Shown here piece after piece: positions 15,171 through 22,947 of a stretch of 30,723 nt of DNA. The position numbers and the translations under genes were made by a program. Origin of the DNA: DAOQTX01 sp035340715 (GTDB lineage: Bacteria; Bacteroidota; Bacteroidia; AKYH767-A; OLB10); the NCBI GenBank assembly GCA_035340715.1, contig DAOQTX010000033.1, forward strand, positions 1-30,723, read 5' to 3'. A model generated the notes under the pieces. The model was not told the origin of the DNA. It ran no database searches and worked only from the letters and a program-made list of their open reading frames with translations. The number at the start of each line of letters is the position of its first letter. Position 1 is the first letter of the stretch.

Positions 15171-16802
15171 ATGGCAAAAGACATAACCTTTAATGTAGAA
15201 GCACGCGATAGTTTGAAGCGTGGAGTTGACGCCTTAGCCAATGCGGTAAAAGTTACCCTTGGACCTAAAGGACGCAATGTAATTATTGACAAAAAATTTG
15301 GAGCACCTTCCATCACCAAAGATGGTGTTACCGTAGCTAAAGAAATTGAGCTTAAAAACCCTATTGAAAATATGGGCGCTCAAATGTTAAAAGAAGTAGC
15401 CAGCAAAACGGCTGATGTTGCCGGTGACGGAACAACTACAGCTACTGTTTTAGCTCAAGCGATTGTTACGGCTGGATTGAAAAATGTTGCTGCAGGTGCA
15501 AATCCAATGGATTTGAAGCGCGGTATCGATAAAGCGGTAACCGGTGTAATTACACACTTGAGCAAAATTTCAAAATCTGTAGGTGACGACAATAAAAAAA
15601 TTGAACAAGTTGCAAGTATTTCAGCAAACAACGATGCTGAAATAGGTTCATTGATTGCCGATGCTATGGCTCGTGTAAAGAAAGAAGGAGTAATCACTGT
15701 TGAAGAAGCAAAAGGAACGGAAACTTCTGTTGCGGTTGTAGAAGGTATGCAATTCGATCGTGGTTATATCTCTCCTTACTTTGTAACCAACGCTGACAAA
15801 ATGGAAGCGGTACTTGAGAATCCATACATCTTATTGTACGACAAGAAAGTAAGCAATATGAAAGAATTGCTGCCAATACTTGAGCGTGTTGTTCAAACCG
15901 GTCGTCCTATGTTAATCATTGCTGAAGATGTTGATGGTGAAGCATTGGCTACTTTAGTGGTAAATAAAATTCGTGGTTCATTGAAAATTGCTGCAGTAAA
16001 AGCTCCAGGATTTGGAGACCGTAGAAAAGCAATGATGGAAGATATTGCCATCTTAACCGGAGGAACCGTAATTTCTGAAGAAAGAGGATTCAAATTAGAA
16101 AACGCTGAACTTAGTTTCTTAGGACAATGCGAAAAGGTAACCATCGACAAAGACAACACAACTGTTGTAAATGGAGCCGGCAAAAAAGCAGATATCAAAG
16201 CACGTGTAAATCAAATTAAAGCTCAAATCGAAACAACTACCTCTGATTACGATCGTGAGAAATTGCAAGAACGCCTGGCAAAATTGGCAGGTGGTGTTGC
16301 AGTTCTTTATGTTGGAGCGGCTACTGAGGTTGAAATGAAAGAGAAGAAAGACCGTGTAGATGACGCCCTTCATGCTACTCGCGCTGCTGTTGAAGAAGGA
16401 ATAGTACCCGGTGGAGGCGTTGCTTATATTAGAGCCATTCCTGCTTTGGATAAACTAAGCGGCAGCAACGATGATGAAACTACAGGCATCGCAATTATCA
16501 AGCGTGCATTGGAAGAGCCTCTTCGTCAGATTGTAAGCAATGCTGGAATTGAGGGAAGCATCGTAGTTCAGAAAGTTCGTGAAGGGAAAGATGATTTCGG
16601 ATACAATGCCAGAACTGGTAAATACGAAAACATGTTATCGGCTGGTGTAATTGACCCAACTAAAGTTACTCGCGTTGCTTTAGAAAATGCAGCTTCAATA
16701 GCTGGTATGCTTTTAACTACCGAGTGTGTGCTATCGGATATCAAAGAAGATAAAGCTCCTGCAATGCCAGCCGGAATGGGTGGTATGGAAGGAATGATGT
16801 AA
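15171..16802 (+). CDS. groEL: chaperonin GroEL
   Basis: GroEL is the 60-kDa ATP-driven chaperonin that encloses and folds non-native proteins. The 543-residue product matches the normal length. It has KVTLGPKGRNV (about 28-38), the ATP-binding GDGTTTATVLAQA (about 86-98), the family signature AAVEEGIVPGGG (about 403-414) and the flexible Gly/Met-rich tail ending GGMEGMM. It forms a two-gene operon with groES and is closed by a terminator 20 bases after the stop. Confidence 0.99.
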   Translation: MAKDITFNVEARDSLKRGVDALANAVKVTLGPKGRNVIIDKKFGAPSITKDGVTVAKEIELKNPIENMGAQMLKEVASKTADVAGDGTTTATVLAQAIVTAGLKNVAAGANPMDLKRGIDKAVTGVITHLSKISKSVGDDNKKIEQVASISANNDAEIGSLIADAMARVKKEGVITVEEAKGTETSVAVVEGMQFDRGYISPYFVTNADKMEAVLENPYILLYDKKVSNMKELLPILERVVQTGRPMLIIAEDVDGEALATLVVNKIRGSLKIAAVKAPGFGDRRKAMMEDIAILTGGTVISEERGFKLENAELSFLGQCEKVTIDKDNTTVVNGAGKKADIKARVNQIKAQIETTTSDYDREKLQERLAKLAGGVAVLYVGAATEVEMKEKKDRVDDALHATRAAVEEGIVPGGGVAYIRAIPALDKLSGSNDDETTGIAIIKRALEEPLRQIVSNAGIEGSIVVQKVREGKDDFGYNARTGKYENMLSAGVIDPTKVTRVALENAASIAGMLLTTECVLSDIKEDKAPAMPAGMGGMEGMM

Positions 16803-16822
16803 TCTTCTAAACACTATTATAG

Positions 16823-16853
16823 AAAAAGCCTCACCATTAAGTGGGGCTTTTTT
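16823..16853 (+). terminator. rho-independent terminator after groEL
   Basis: AAAAAGCCTCAC (16823-16834) pairs with GTGGGGCTTTTT (16841-16852), with one T-G wobble, around a 6-base loop. The stem is followed by T. It ends the groESL transcript and is preceded by an A-run, so it may act weakly in the other direction. Confidence 0.88.
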
Positions 16854-16872
16854 ATTAGCCCATACTAAAGTG

Positions 16873-16880
16873 TAACTTTA
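16873..16880 (+). promoter_or_regulatory. possible -7 box of the thiolase promoter
   Basis: TAACTTTA differs from TAnnTTTG by one base and lies 19 bases before the thiolase ATG. The corresponding -33 position falls in the T-run of the groEL terminator, so the match is partial. Confidence 0.3.
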
Positions 16881-16899
16881 CCAATCGTAATAAACAAAT

Positions 16900-18105
16900 A
16901 TGAAACAAGCCTATATCATTGATGGTTGTCGAACAGCCATCGGTAATTTTCAAGGAACGCTTTCATCGGTGCGTGCAGATGATCTTGCAAGTCATGTGAT
17001 TCAATCACTCATGCAAAAAAACAAATCGATGGATTGGTCAGTCGTAGATGATGTTATTTTAGGATGCGCCAATCAAGCCGGAGAAGACAATAGAAACATT
17101 GCCCGTATGGCATCATTGTTAGCCGGGCTTCCTCCATCTGTTCCGGGTGAAACCGTTAACCGACTTTGTGCTTCAGGTTTGTCAGCTGCTGTTCATGCTT
17201 TAAGAGCCATACGAAGTGGTGAAGGCGATCTATTTATTAGTGGTGGCGTGGAACATATGACGAGAGGTCCTTGGGTCATTTCTAAAACCTCTACTCCATT
17301 CGGTCGCGATGCTCAAATGTTTGACAGCAGTTTTGGTTGGAGATTTATCAATCCTATGATGCATGAAAAGTATGGCACCGATGGCATGGGAGAAACTGCC
17401 GAAAATTTGAATGACATTCATAAAATAAAAAGAGAAGATCAGGATGCCTTTGCATTTCGCTCTCAGATGAAAGCGACTCAAGCACAAAAAAGAGGACGCT
17501 TTGCGAAAGAAATTACGCCCATCCAAATAAAGAGAAAAAAAGCTGATCCAATCAGTTTTAATGCAGATGAATTTATTAAACCTACCAGCACTTTAGAAAT
17601 CTTATCAGGCTTACGTCCGGCATTTAGAAAAGATGGTTTTGTAACAGCAGGAAATAGCAGTGGATTAAATGATGGTGCTGCAGCTGTTCTCATAGCTTCT
17701 GACCAAGCAATAAAAAATCATCACTTAAAACCTATCGCAAGAATTGTATCCTCAGGGGTTTCTGGTGTTGAACCCCGCATTATGGGGATTGGCCCTGTAA
17801 AAGCAAGTGAACTTGCCCTTAAACGTGCCGGATTAAAAATGAGTGATATCAATATCATTGAACTGAATGAGGCCTTTGCCGTGCAATCATTAGCATGTAT
17901 AAGAACATGGGGGCTTCAAGATGACGATGAAAGAATAAATCCGAATGGAGGCGCAATTGCTTTAGGACATCCTTTAGGGATGAGTGGTGCTCGAATTTTA
18001 TACTCTGCCGCACTCGAGCTACAAGAACAAAATAAGCAATTTGCATTGGTAACAATGTGTATAGGGGTGGGACAAGGTTATGCCGTTGTGATTGAAAAAT
18101 GCTGA
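16900..18105 (+). CDS. paaJ: 3-oxoadipyl-CoA thiolase-like acetyl-CoA acyltransferase (PaaJ/PcaF type)
   Basis: A 401-residue thiolase that would cleave a 3-oxoacyl-CoA with CoA to acetyl-CoA and a shortened acyl-CoA. The catalytic residues are C90 (RLCASGLS), H357 (ALGHPLGMSG) and C387 (TMCIGVGQG). Several stretches are characteristic of the PaaJ/PcaF branch rather than FadA or PhaA: TLSSVRADDL near residue 20, GCANQAGEDNRN near 55 and DGMGETAEN near 167. In that branch the substrate is 3-oxoadipyl-CoA from phenylacetate or beta-ketoadipate breakdown. The next gene, 3 bases on, is a PaaY-like protein, which supports a phenylacetate link. No other paa gene is in the window, so a general beta-oxidation role remains possible. 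Confidence 0.82.
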   Translation: MKQAYIIDGCRTAIGNFQGTLSSVRADDLASHVIQSLMQKNKSMDWSVVDDVILGCANQAGEDNRNIARMASLLAGLPPSVPGETVNRLCASGLSAAVHALRAIRSGEGDLFISGGVEHMTRGPWVISKTSTPFGRDAQMFDSSFGWRFINPMMHEKYGTDGMGETAENLNDIHKIKREDQDAFAFRSQMKATQAQKRGRFAKEITPIQIKRKKADPISFNADEFIKPTSTLEILSGLRPAFRKDGFVTAGNSSGLNDGAAAVLIASDQAIKNHHLKPIARIVSSGVSGVEPRIMGIGPVKASELALKRAGLKMSDINIIELNEAFAVQSLACIRTWGLQDDDERINPNGGAIALGHPLGMSGARILYSAALELQEQNKQFALVTMCIGVGQGYAVVIEKC

Positions 18106-18108
18106 GTT

Positions 18109-18699
18109 ATGTTATATGAATTTAATGGATACCGACCCGTAGTACACGAAAGTAGTTTTGTGCATCCACAAGCTTGCGTTACAGGTAATGTTATCATTGG
18201 AAAATCCGTTTACATTGGTCCGGGTGCTGCATTGCGAGGCGATTGGGGTGAAATAATAATAGAAGATGGATGCAATGTTCAGGAAAATTGTACCCTGCAC
18301 ATGTTTCCCGGTGTTACCGTTATATTGAGAAAAGGAGCTCATATTGGTCATGGAGCTGTTATACATGGTGCTGAGATTGGAATCAACTCACTTATTGGGA
18401 TGAATAGTGTAGTTATGGACGATGTAAAAATTGGCAATGAGTGCATTGTTGGTGCTTTGAGTTTTGTTCCGGAAGCAATGCATGTACCCGATCGTAAAAT
18501 TGTTGTAGGGAATCCTGCCAAAGTGATTAAAGATGTAAGTGATGAAATGATAAATTGGAAAAGCAAAGGTACCGCATTGTATCAGGCATTACCGAATGAA
18601 TTGTTTTCTACACTAAAAGTTTGTGAGGCATTAAGAGAAGTTCCTCTTCATAGACCCAATCAGCAAGAGATGTACAAAAGTTTTAAAAGAAAAGATTAA
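18109..18699 (+). CDS. paaY: PaaY-like left-handed beta-helix (gamma-carbonic anhydrase family) protein
   Basis: A 196-residue hexapeptide-repeat protein of the gamma-carbonic anhydrase superfamily. It has a left-handed beta-helix at about 12-150 (VTGNVIIGKSVYIGPGA and similar turns) and three conserved metal-site histidines, H64 (CTLHMFPG), H81 and H86 (GHGAVIHG). A C-terminal helical part runs from about 150 to 196. PaaY proteins are thioesterases that clear dead-end CoA intermediates of the phenylacetate pathway. The adjacent PaaJ-type thiolase, 3 bases upstream, favours this over a generic acyltransferase or carbonic anhydrase. The stop overlaps the stop of convergent purB by 4 bases, leaving no room for a terminator between them. 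Confidence 0.82.
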   Translation: MLYEFNGYRPVVHESSFVHPQACVTGNVIIGKSVYIGPGAALRGDWGEIIIEDGCNVQENCTLHMFPGVTVILRKGAHIGHGAVIHGAEIGINSLIGMNSVVMDDVKIGNECIVGALSFVPEAMHVPDRKIVVGNPAKVIKDVSDEMINWKSKGTALYQALPNELFSTLKVCEALREVPLHRPNQQEMYKSFKRKD

Positions 18700-20051
18700 T
18701 ACTTTCCGGTATAATTGATAGGAGTAATCTTCTTGAGTTCTGCTTTTACTTTATCCGAAACATCAAGTGCATCAACAAAGGCATGTAAACTTTGCTTATT
18801 GATCGGTTTTCCTGTGCGAGTTAATTCTTTGAGTTTCTCATATGGCTTCGGAAATAACTCTCGTCTCAAAATGGTTTGATACGCTTCAGCCACAACTGCC
18901 CAATTCGAATCCAGATCCTTATAAATTTCCTCTTTGTTAACTTCCAATTTTCCTAATCCTTTAATCAAACTATTGAAGGCAATAAATGTATGTGCAAAAG
19001 GAACTCCTATATTTCGCAACACTGTTGAATCCGATAAATCTCTTTGCAAACGGCTCACCGGAAGTTTAGCCGATAAATGTTCCAATAAGGCATTAGATAT
19101 CCCTAAGTTACCTTCCGCATTTTCAAAATCAATTGGGTTAACCTTATGCGGCATAGCTGATGATCCTACTTCATTGCTGGCAATTTTCAATTTGAAATAA
19201 TTCATTGCTACATATTGCCAAATATCTCTGCTTAAATCCAAACAAATGGTATTAATTCTTTTGATGGCATCAAAATGAGCTGCCAGATTATCATAATGTT
19301 CTATTTGAGTAGTAAACTGTTGTCTGTTGAGTCCCAATCGTTTTATAAAGCGATTGAAAAACACAACCCATTTAATAGAAGGAAAGGCAACATAATGTGC
19401 ATTCATATTTCCAGTGGCTCCTCCAAACTTGGCCTCTGGTGCCAATTGTTTTAACTGTCGCACTTGTTTGTCTATTCGTTCTACAAATACTATCATCTCT
19501 TTCCCCAATCGCGTAGGTGATGCCGGTTGCCCATGAGTGTATGCCAACATAGAAATATTTTTCCAACACGCAGCATGGTCCTTCAATGCTCTTGTAAGAT
19601 TCATGAGCAATGGTATGTATTCATTGTATAAAAATTCCTTATAAGAAAGAGGAACAGCGGTATTATTAATGTCCTGACTGGTAAGTCCAAAATGTATAAA
19701 CTCCGCATACCTTTCTACACCTAGTTTTTCAAATTCTTCTTTTATAAAATATTCAACTGCCTTTACATCGTGGTTGGTAATTTTCTCAAACTTTTTAATC
19801 TTTTTTGCATCGGGTTCTGAAAACGAGTGCCAAATTGAATCCAATTTTGAAAGTTTATTGGCAGGAAACTTTTGTAAAGGGCCTACCTTATACTTAACCA
19901 ATTCTTTGAAGTATTCAATTTCGATTCTTACCCTATATTTAATAAGGGCTTGTTCCGAAAAATAACTCGATAGTACAGCACTCTGTTTTCTATACCGACC
20001 ATCAATGGGGGAAATCGCATTTAACTCATTCAGGGTACTTTCATCTTTCAT
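18696..20051 (-). CDS. purB: adenylosuccinate lyase
   Basis: PurB catalyses two fumarate-releasing steps of purine synthesis: SAICAR to AICAR, and adenylosuccinate to AMP. The 451-residue product resembles the long enterobacterial type. It starts with LNAISPIDGRYRK, carries the catalytic region MLAYTHGQPASPTRLGKEM near residue 165, and has the fumarase/lyase signature GSSAMPHKVNP near residue 295. The start is taken as the ATG at 20051 (MKDESTLNE); an in-frame TTG at 20060 lies within the predicted -7 box and is rejected. It converges on paaY with a 4-base overlap and diverges from the MORN-repeat gene. Confidence 0.96.
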   Translation of the reverse strand: MKDESTLNELNAISPIDGRYRKQSAVLSSYFSEQALIKYRVRIEIEYFKELVKYKVGPLQKFPANKLSKLDSIWHSFSEPDAKKIKKFEKITNHDVKAVEYFIKEEFEKLGVERYAEFIHFGLTSQDINNTAVPLSYKEFLYNEYIPLLMNLTRALKDHAACWKNISMLAYTHGQPASPTRLGKEMIVFVERIDKQVRQLKQLAPEAKFGGATGNMNAHYVAFPSIKWVVFFNRFIKRLGLNRQQFTTQIEHYDNLAAHFDAIKRINTICLDLSRDIWQYVAMNYFKLKIASNEVGSSAMPHKVNPIDFENAEGNLGISNALLEHLSAKLPVSRLQRDLSDSTVLRNIGVPFAHTFIAFNSLIKGLGKLEVNKEEIYKDLDSNWAVVAEAYQTILRRELFPKPYEKLKELTRTGKPINKQSLHAFVDALDVSDKVKAELKKITPINYTGKY

Positions 20052-20057
20052 ATACTG

Positions 20058-20065
20058 CAAAATTA
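20058..20065 (-). promoter_or_regulatory. possible purB -7 box
   Basis: Read leftward the sequence is TAATTTTG, a full match to TAnnTTTG. It ends only 6 bases before the purB ATG, so transcription would start at or next to the start codon, implying a leaderless or nearly leaderless message. No clean -33 box is found at the standard distance; a TTTG lies 23 bases upstream. Confidence 0.35.
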
Positions 20066-20121
20066 AAATTATCGTTCATTTTATTCAGCAAAATTTAATG
20101 CCTTAAACGTATCTTTAAACC

Positions 20122-20868
20122 ATGTACATAAAACTACTTCGTATATTATTATTCTCATTGTTTAGTTTTTTCCTTTTCATTCATACCGGAATAGGACAAC
20201 AAACATTACATGGCGATACAACAATTACAGCTGACTCGAATGATCCTCAGTTGAAGTTTCTAGAAATATCTTATCCCACAAAACAACCTATGCACAGAGG
20301 TTATCTACTCAACAACGAAAGAGAAGGTGGATGGACAACCTACTATTCTAGTGGATGTATCAGTGAACTAAACACCTATAAAAATGGAAAGCTTGATGGC
20401 CCTCGAATAAAGTTCAGCATCGCTGCATGTGTTGAAATAGAAGAATTTTATAAAGATGGTGTACTTCACGGCCCGCGAACAGTTTTCAGCTATACCTGTA
20501 CTCCTAAGCTAAAAGAGCGCTTTCTAAATGGAAAGTTACAAGGATTGAAAACTCAGTATTATGATGAAGGTACGATTCAGGAAGAAGGTAATTGGGAGAA
20601 TGGATTACGACATGGAGAAACTAAATGGTACAACCAAATGGGAAAAGTAGTAGTGAGTTATACGTATCAGAATGGAGTTATCGAAGGTCCTGCACATATC
20701 AATAATCCTAATGGAACTTTATACTTATCTGGCAACTATTCCAATGACCTTGAAGAAGGTGAATGGATTGAATACAATGAGAGCGGCATTGCTGTAAAAA
20801 AGGTCTTTTATAAAAAGGGGAAAAAACTAAAAGAAAGCGAAATACAATCACAGGATTTAAAAGAATAG
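20122..20868 (+). CDS. secreted MORN-repeat (YwqK-like) protein
   Basis: A 248-residue product with an N-terminal signal peptide (hydrophobic residues about 5-22, cleavage probably after GIGQ). The mature part is built of about six MORN-type repeats of 20-25 residues, each around the pattern YxNGxxxGPxxxY: YKNGKLDGPRIKF, YKDGVLHGPRTVF, FLNGKLQGLKTQYY, WENGLRHGETKWY, YQNGVIEGPAHI and YSNDLEEGEWIEY. Such proteins are often annotated as YwqK-like antitoxins, but a signal peptide and the absence of an adjacent toxin argue against that here. The location is probably periplasm or outer membrane and the function unknown. It is divergent from purB. A near-consensus -7 box (TATCTTTA, 20110-20117) lies just before the ATG. 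Confidence 0.8.
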   Translation: MYIKLLRILLFSLFSFFLFIHTGIGQQTLHGDTTITADSNDPQLKFLEISYPTKQPMHRGYLLNNEREGGWTTYYSSGCISELNTYKNGKLDGPRIKFSIAACVEIEEFYKDGVLHGPRTVFSYTCTPKLKERFLNGKLQGLKTQYYDEGTIQEEGNWENGLRHGETKWYNQMGKVVVSYTYQNGVIEGPAHINNPNGTLYLSGNYSNDLEEGEWIEYNESGIAVKKVFYKKGKKLKESEIQSQDLKE

Positions 20869-20878
20869 ATATTTTACG

Positions 20879-20908
20879 TGGAAACTTTGAATTCATTTAA
20901 AGTTTCCA
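20879..20908. promoter_or_regulatory. candidate TetR operator (10-bp-arm palindrome)
   Basis: TGGAAACTTT (20879-20888) and AAAGTTTCCA (20899-20908) are perfect inverted repeats separated by 10 bases. The palindrome lies between and over the -33 and -7 boxes of the tetR promoter, so a dimeric repressor bound there would block RNA polymerase. This is the usual geometry for a self-regulating TetR repressor. It could also serve as a weak 3' hairpin for the MORN gene, whose stop is 11 bases upstream, although no long T-run follows. Confidence 0.55.
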
Positions 20909-20916
20909 TAGTTTTG
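20886..20916 (+). promoter_or_regulatory. promoter of the tetR efflux operon
   Basis: TTTG (20886-20889), a 19-base spacer and TAGTTTTG (20909-20916) match the Bacteroidota -33/-7 consensus fully. Transcription would start near 20922, about 14 bases before the TTG start of tetR. The promoter overlaps the palindrome at 20879-20908. Confidence 0.65.
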
Positions 20917-20935
20917 TGCTCCAATTAGCATTGAA

Positions 20936-21553
20936 TTGAGCACAACAGACAAAATATTAGACGGAGCCCATCATTTATTTTATCAATACGGTATTCGAAG
21001 CGTAACCATGGATGACATAGCCTCGCACTTGGGCATGTCTAAAAAAACCATTTATCAATATTTCCCTGACAAGAATAAAATTGTAGTAGAGTTAAACGAC
21101 AAACTTATGGGAGAACATGAGTGTCGTTTGATTGAAATTAAGAATAATGCCAAGAACGCCATTGATGAAATTATTTCTATAATGACGTACTTAAGAGCTT
21201 TCATCAGTGAAATTCATCCGGCCGTCTTTTTTGATATGCAAAAATACCATGAAGAAGCATGGAAAAAATATTTGAATTTTAAAGAATGTTGCATGATTAA
21301 AATGGTAGAAGACAACTTGAAATGGGGCCAAGAAGAAGGCTTGTACAGAAAAGACATGGACATTAATATTATTGCCATTATGAGACTACATCAGGTTCAA
21401 ATGGCATTCGATCAAAATGTATTTTCCCCAAAACGATTTAAGTTAGAAAATGTGCAAATGCAAATGCTCTCTCATTTTATGCATGGAATAACCACATTAA
21501 AAGGACATAAACTTATTAATAAACTACTTCACGTAAACGAAGATGAAAACTAA
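20936..21553 (+). CDS. TetR/AcrR family transcriptional regulator
   Basis: A 205-residue TetR-family repressor, probably controlling the efflux genes it leads. The N-terminal domain contains the helix-turn-helix at about 25-45 (MDDIASHLGMSKKTIYQYFPDKNKI). The C-terminal ligand-binding and dimerisation part is helical (about 55-205). The start codon is TTG: there is no ATG between the upstream in-frame stop and the first ATG at residue 25, and starting there would remove helix 1 of the DNA-binding domain. The stop overlaps the tolC-type gene by 11 bases, indicating coupled translation. A palindrome inside its own promoter suggests autoregulation. The inducer is unknown. Confidence 0.92.
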   Translation: MSTTDKILDGAHHLFYQYGIRSVTMDDIASHLGMSKKTIYQYFPDKNKIVVELNDKLMGEHECRLIEIKNNAKNAIDEIISIMTYLRAFISEIHPAVFFDMQKYHEEAWKKYLNFKECCMIKMVEDNLKWGQEEGLYRKDMDINIIAIMRLHQVQMAFDQNVFSPKRFKLENVQMQMLSHFMHGITTLKGHKLINKLLHVNEDEN

Positions 21554-22931
21554 ACTCCTCTTTTTAATGACGCTCACTTTAGGATTTCCTTTACTGGGCA
21601 CATCACAAAACAACAATAGTTTCAGTTTTGCACAAGCGATTGAATATGCATTGCAACACAATCCTCAACTGAATAATTCTAATTTAGATATACGGATTGC
21701 TGAAAAGCAAGTAACGGAGTTTTTGGCCATTGGGTTGCCTCAAATTAATGCTTCGTTCGATGGTGCATATAATATAGAAGTTCCAACTAATTTTCTACCT
21801 GACTTTTTAACGCCAGCTATTTATGGCGTTCTGTTCTCAGAAAACTTAGTTCAGCAAAAAGATATTGGAAGTGATGCACTATTCCCTGTTCAATTTGGAG
21901 CCACACATACCGGTTTCGCTGGGATAAACGCTTCTCAATTGCTCTTTGATGGTTCTTATTTAGTTGGCCTTAAAGCCACAAAAACTTTTGTAGAATTGGC
22001 AAAACGCAATCACGAAGTAACTCAAAACGACATTAAAGTAGCTGTTGCTCAAACGTATTATGCTGTTCTAATAATGGAAGAACATTTGGAGCTTTTAAAG
22101 AAAAATAAAGAGCGCATTCAAGTTTTATTGGATAATGCAAAAGCGATGAACGAAAGCGGCTTCATAGAAAAAATAGAAGTTGATCGTATTAAAATATCCT
22201 ACAATAAACTCAGCCTCGAGCAATCAAAGTTAGAACGCATGCTGCCCATTACTGAGTCAGCATTAAAATTAAACATGGGACTATCGGTAAAAGATGAGAT
22301 TGTGCTAACTGATAAGATTAACTCCGACTTGATGAGTAAGATTTCAACGGCAGATGCAAATGACGACATCAGCAATCGCCCGGAGTATAAGAGAATAATT
22401 ACACAGATCACATTAGCAGAGTACGACTTAAAACGATTTAGGATGGCTTACCTCCCTCGCCTTGAGCTGTATGGTACATTATCTACTACCATGGCGAATA
22501 ATGATGATTGGTTTTTTGATCCTTCGAACAAATGGTTTCCAAGCAGTGGGGCTGGCTTACGTGCATCATTACCTATTTTTACCAGTTTGCAAAGAAAAAG
22601 CCGTACCGACATGGCACGCCTTCGTTTGCAGCAAGCACAAAATGGAAAATTTTTAATGGAAAACTCTATGCAAACGGAAATGAATAAAGCAAAAGTAGAT
22701 CTTCAATCGGCTATAGAGAATTTTACCATTGAAGAAGAAAACAAAAATCTAACCGAAGAATTGGTTCGAGTTTCAAAAATTAAATACGAGCAAGGTGTTG
22801 GGTCAAATTTAGAATTAATTAGTGCCGAGACCGATTATAGAGAAGCATTGACCAGTTATTACAACGCCATTTACAATAGCATACTGGCCCGAATTGCGTA
22901 TGAAAAATCTATCGGAAAACTTAGCTTTTAA
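21543..22931 (+). CDS. TolC family outer-membrane efflux protein
   Basis: The outer-membrane channel of the tripartite efflux pump encoded here. The 462-residue product has a signal peptide (MKTKLLFLMTLTLGFPLLGTSQ) and the two OEP repeats of the TolC fold. Each begins near a typical motif: FSFAQAIEYALQHNPQLNNSNLDI at about 27 and the RPEYKRIITQITLAEYDLKRFR segment at about 280. Long coiled-coil helices near 190-240 and 375-440 would build the periplasmic tunnel. It overlaps tetR by 11 bases and is followed after 16 bases by the fusion protein, so all three pump parts are co-transcribed. Confidence 0.94.
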   Translation: MKTKLLFLMTLTLGFPLLGTSQNNNSFSFAQAIEYALQHNPQLNNSNLDIRIAEKQVTEFLAIGLPQINASFDGAYNIEVPTNFLPDFLTPAIYGVLFSENLVQQKDIGSDALFPVQFGATHTGFAGINASQLLFDGSYLVGLKATKTFVELAKRNHEVTQNDIKVAVAQTYYAVLIMEEHLELLKKNKERIQVLLDNAKAMNESGFIEKIEVDRIKISYNKLSLEQSKLERMLPITESALKLNMGLSVKDEIVLTDKINSDLMSKISTADANDDISNRPEYKRIITQITLAEYDLKRFRMAYLPRLELYGTLSTTMANNDDWFFDPSNKWFPSSGAGLRASLPIFTSLQRKSRTDMARLRLQQAQNGKFLMENSMQTEMNKAKVDLQSAIENFTIEEENKNLTEELVRVSKIKYEQGVGSNLELISAETDYREALTSYYNAIYNSILARIAYEKSIGKLSF

Positions 22932-22947
22932 AAATCATTATCACTTT

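Noticed and set aside
20122..20868. Toxin-antitoxin module around the MORN-repeat gene
   Set aside because: The product has a signal peptide, and its neighbours are purB and tetR, neither of which is a toxin.
22894..22947. Earlier in-frame start for the membrane fusion protein inside the tolC-type gene
   Set aside because: It would add 18 residues ahead of a complete lipoprotein signal peptide and destroy its N-terminal position.
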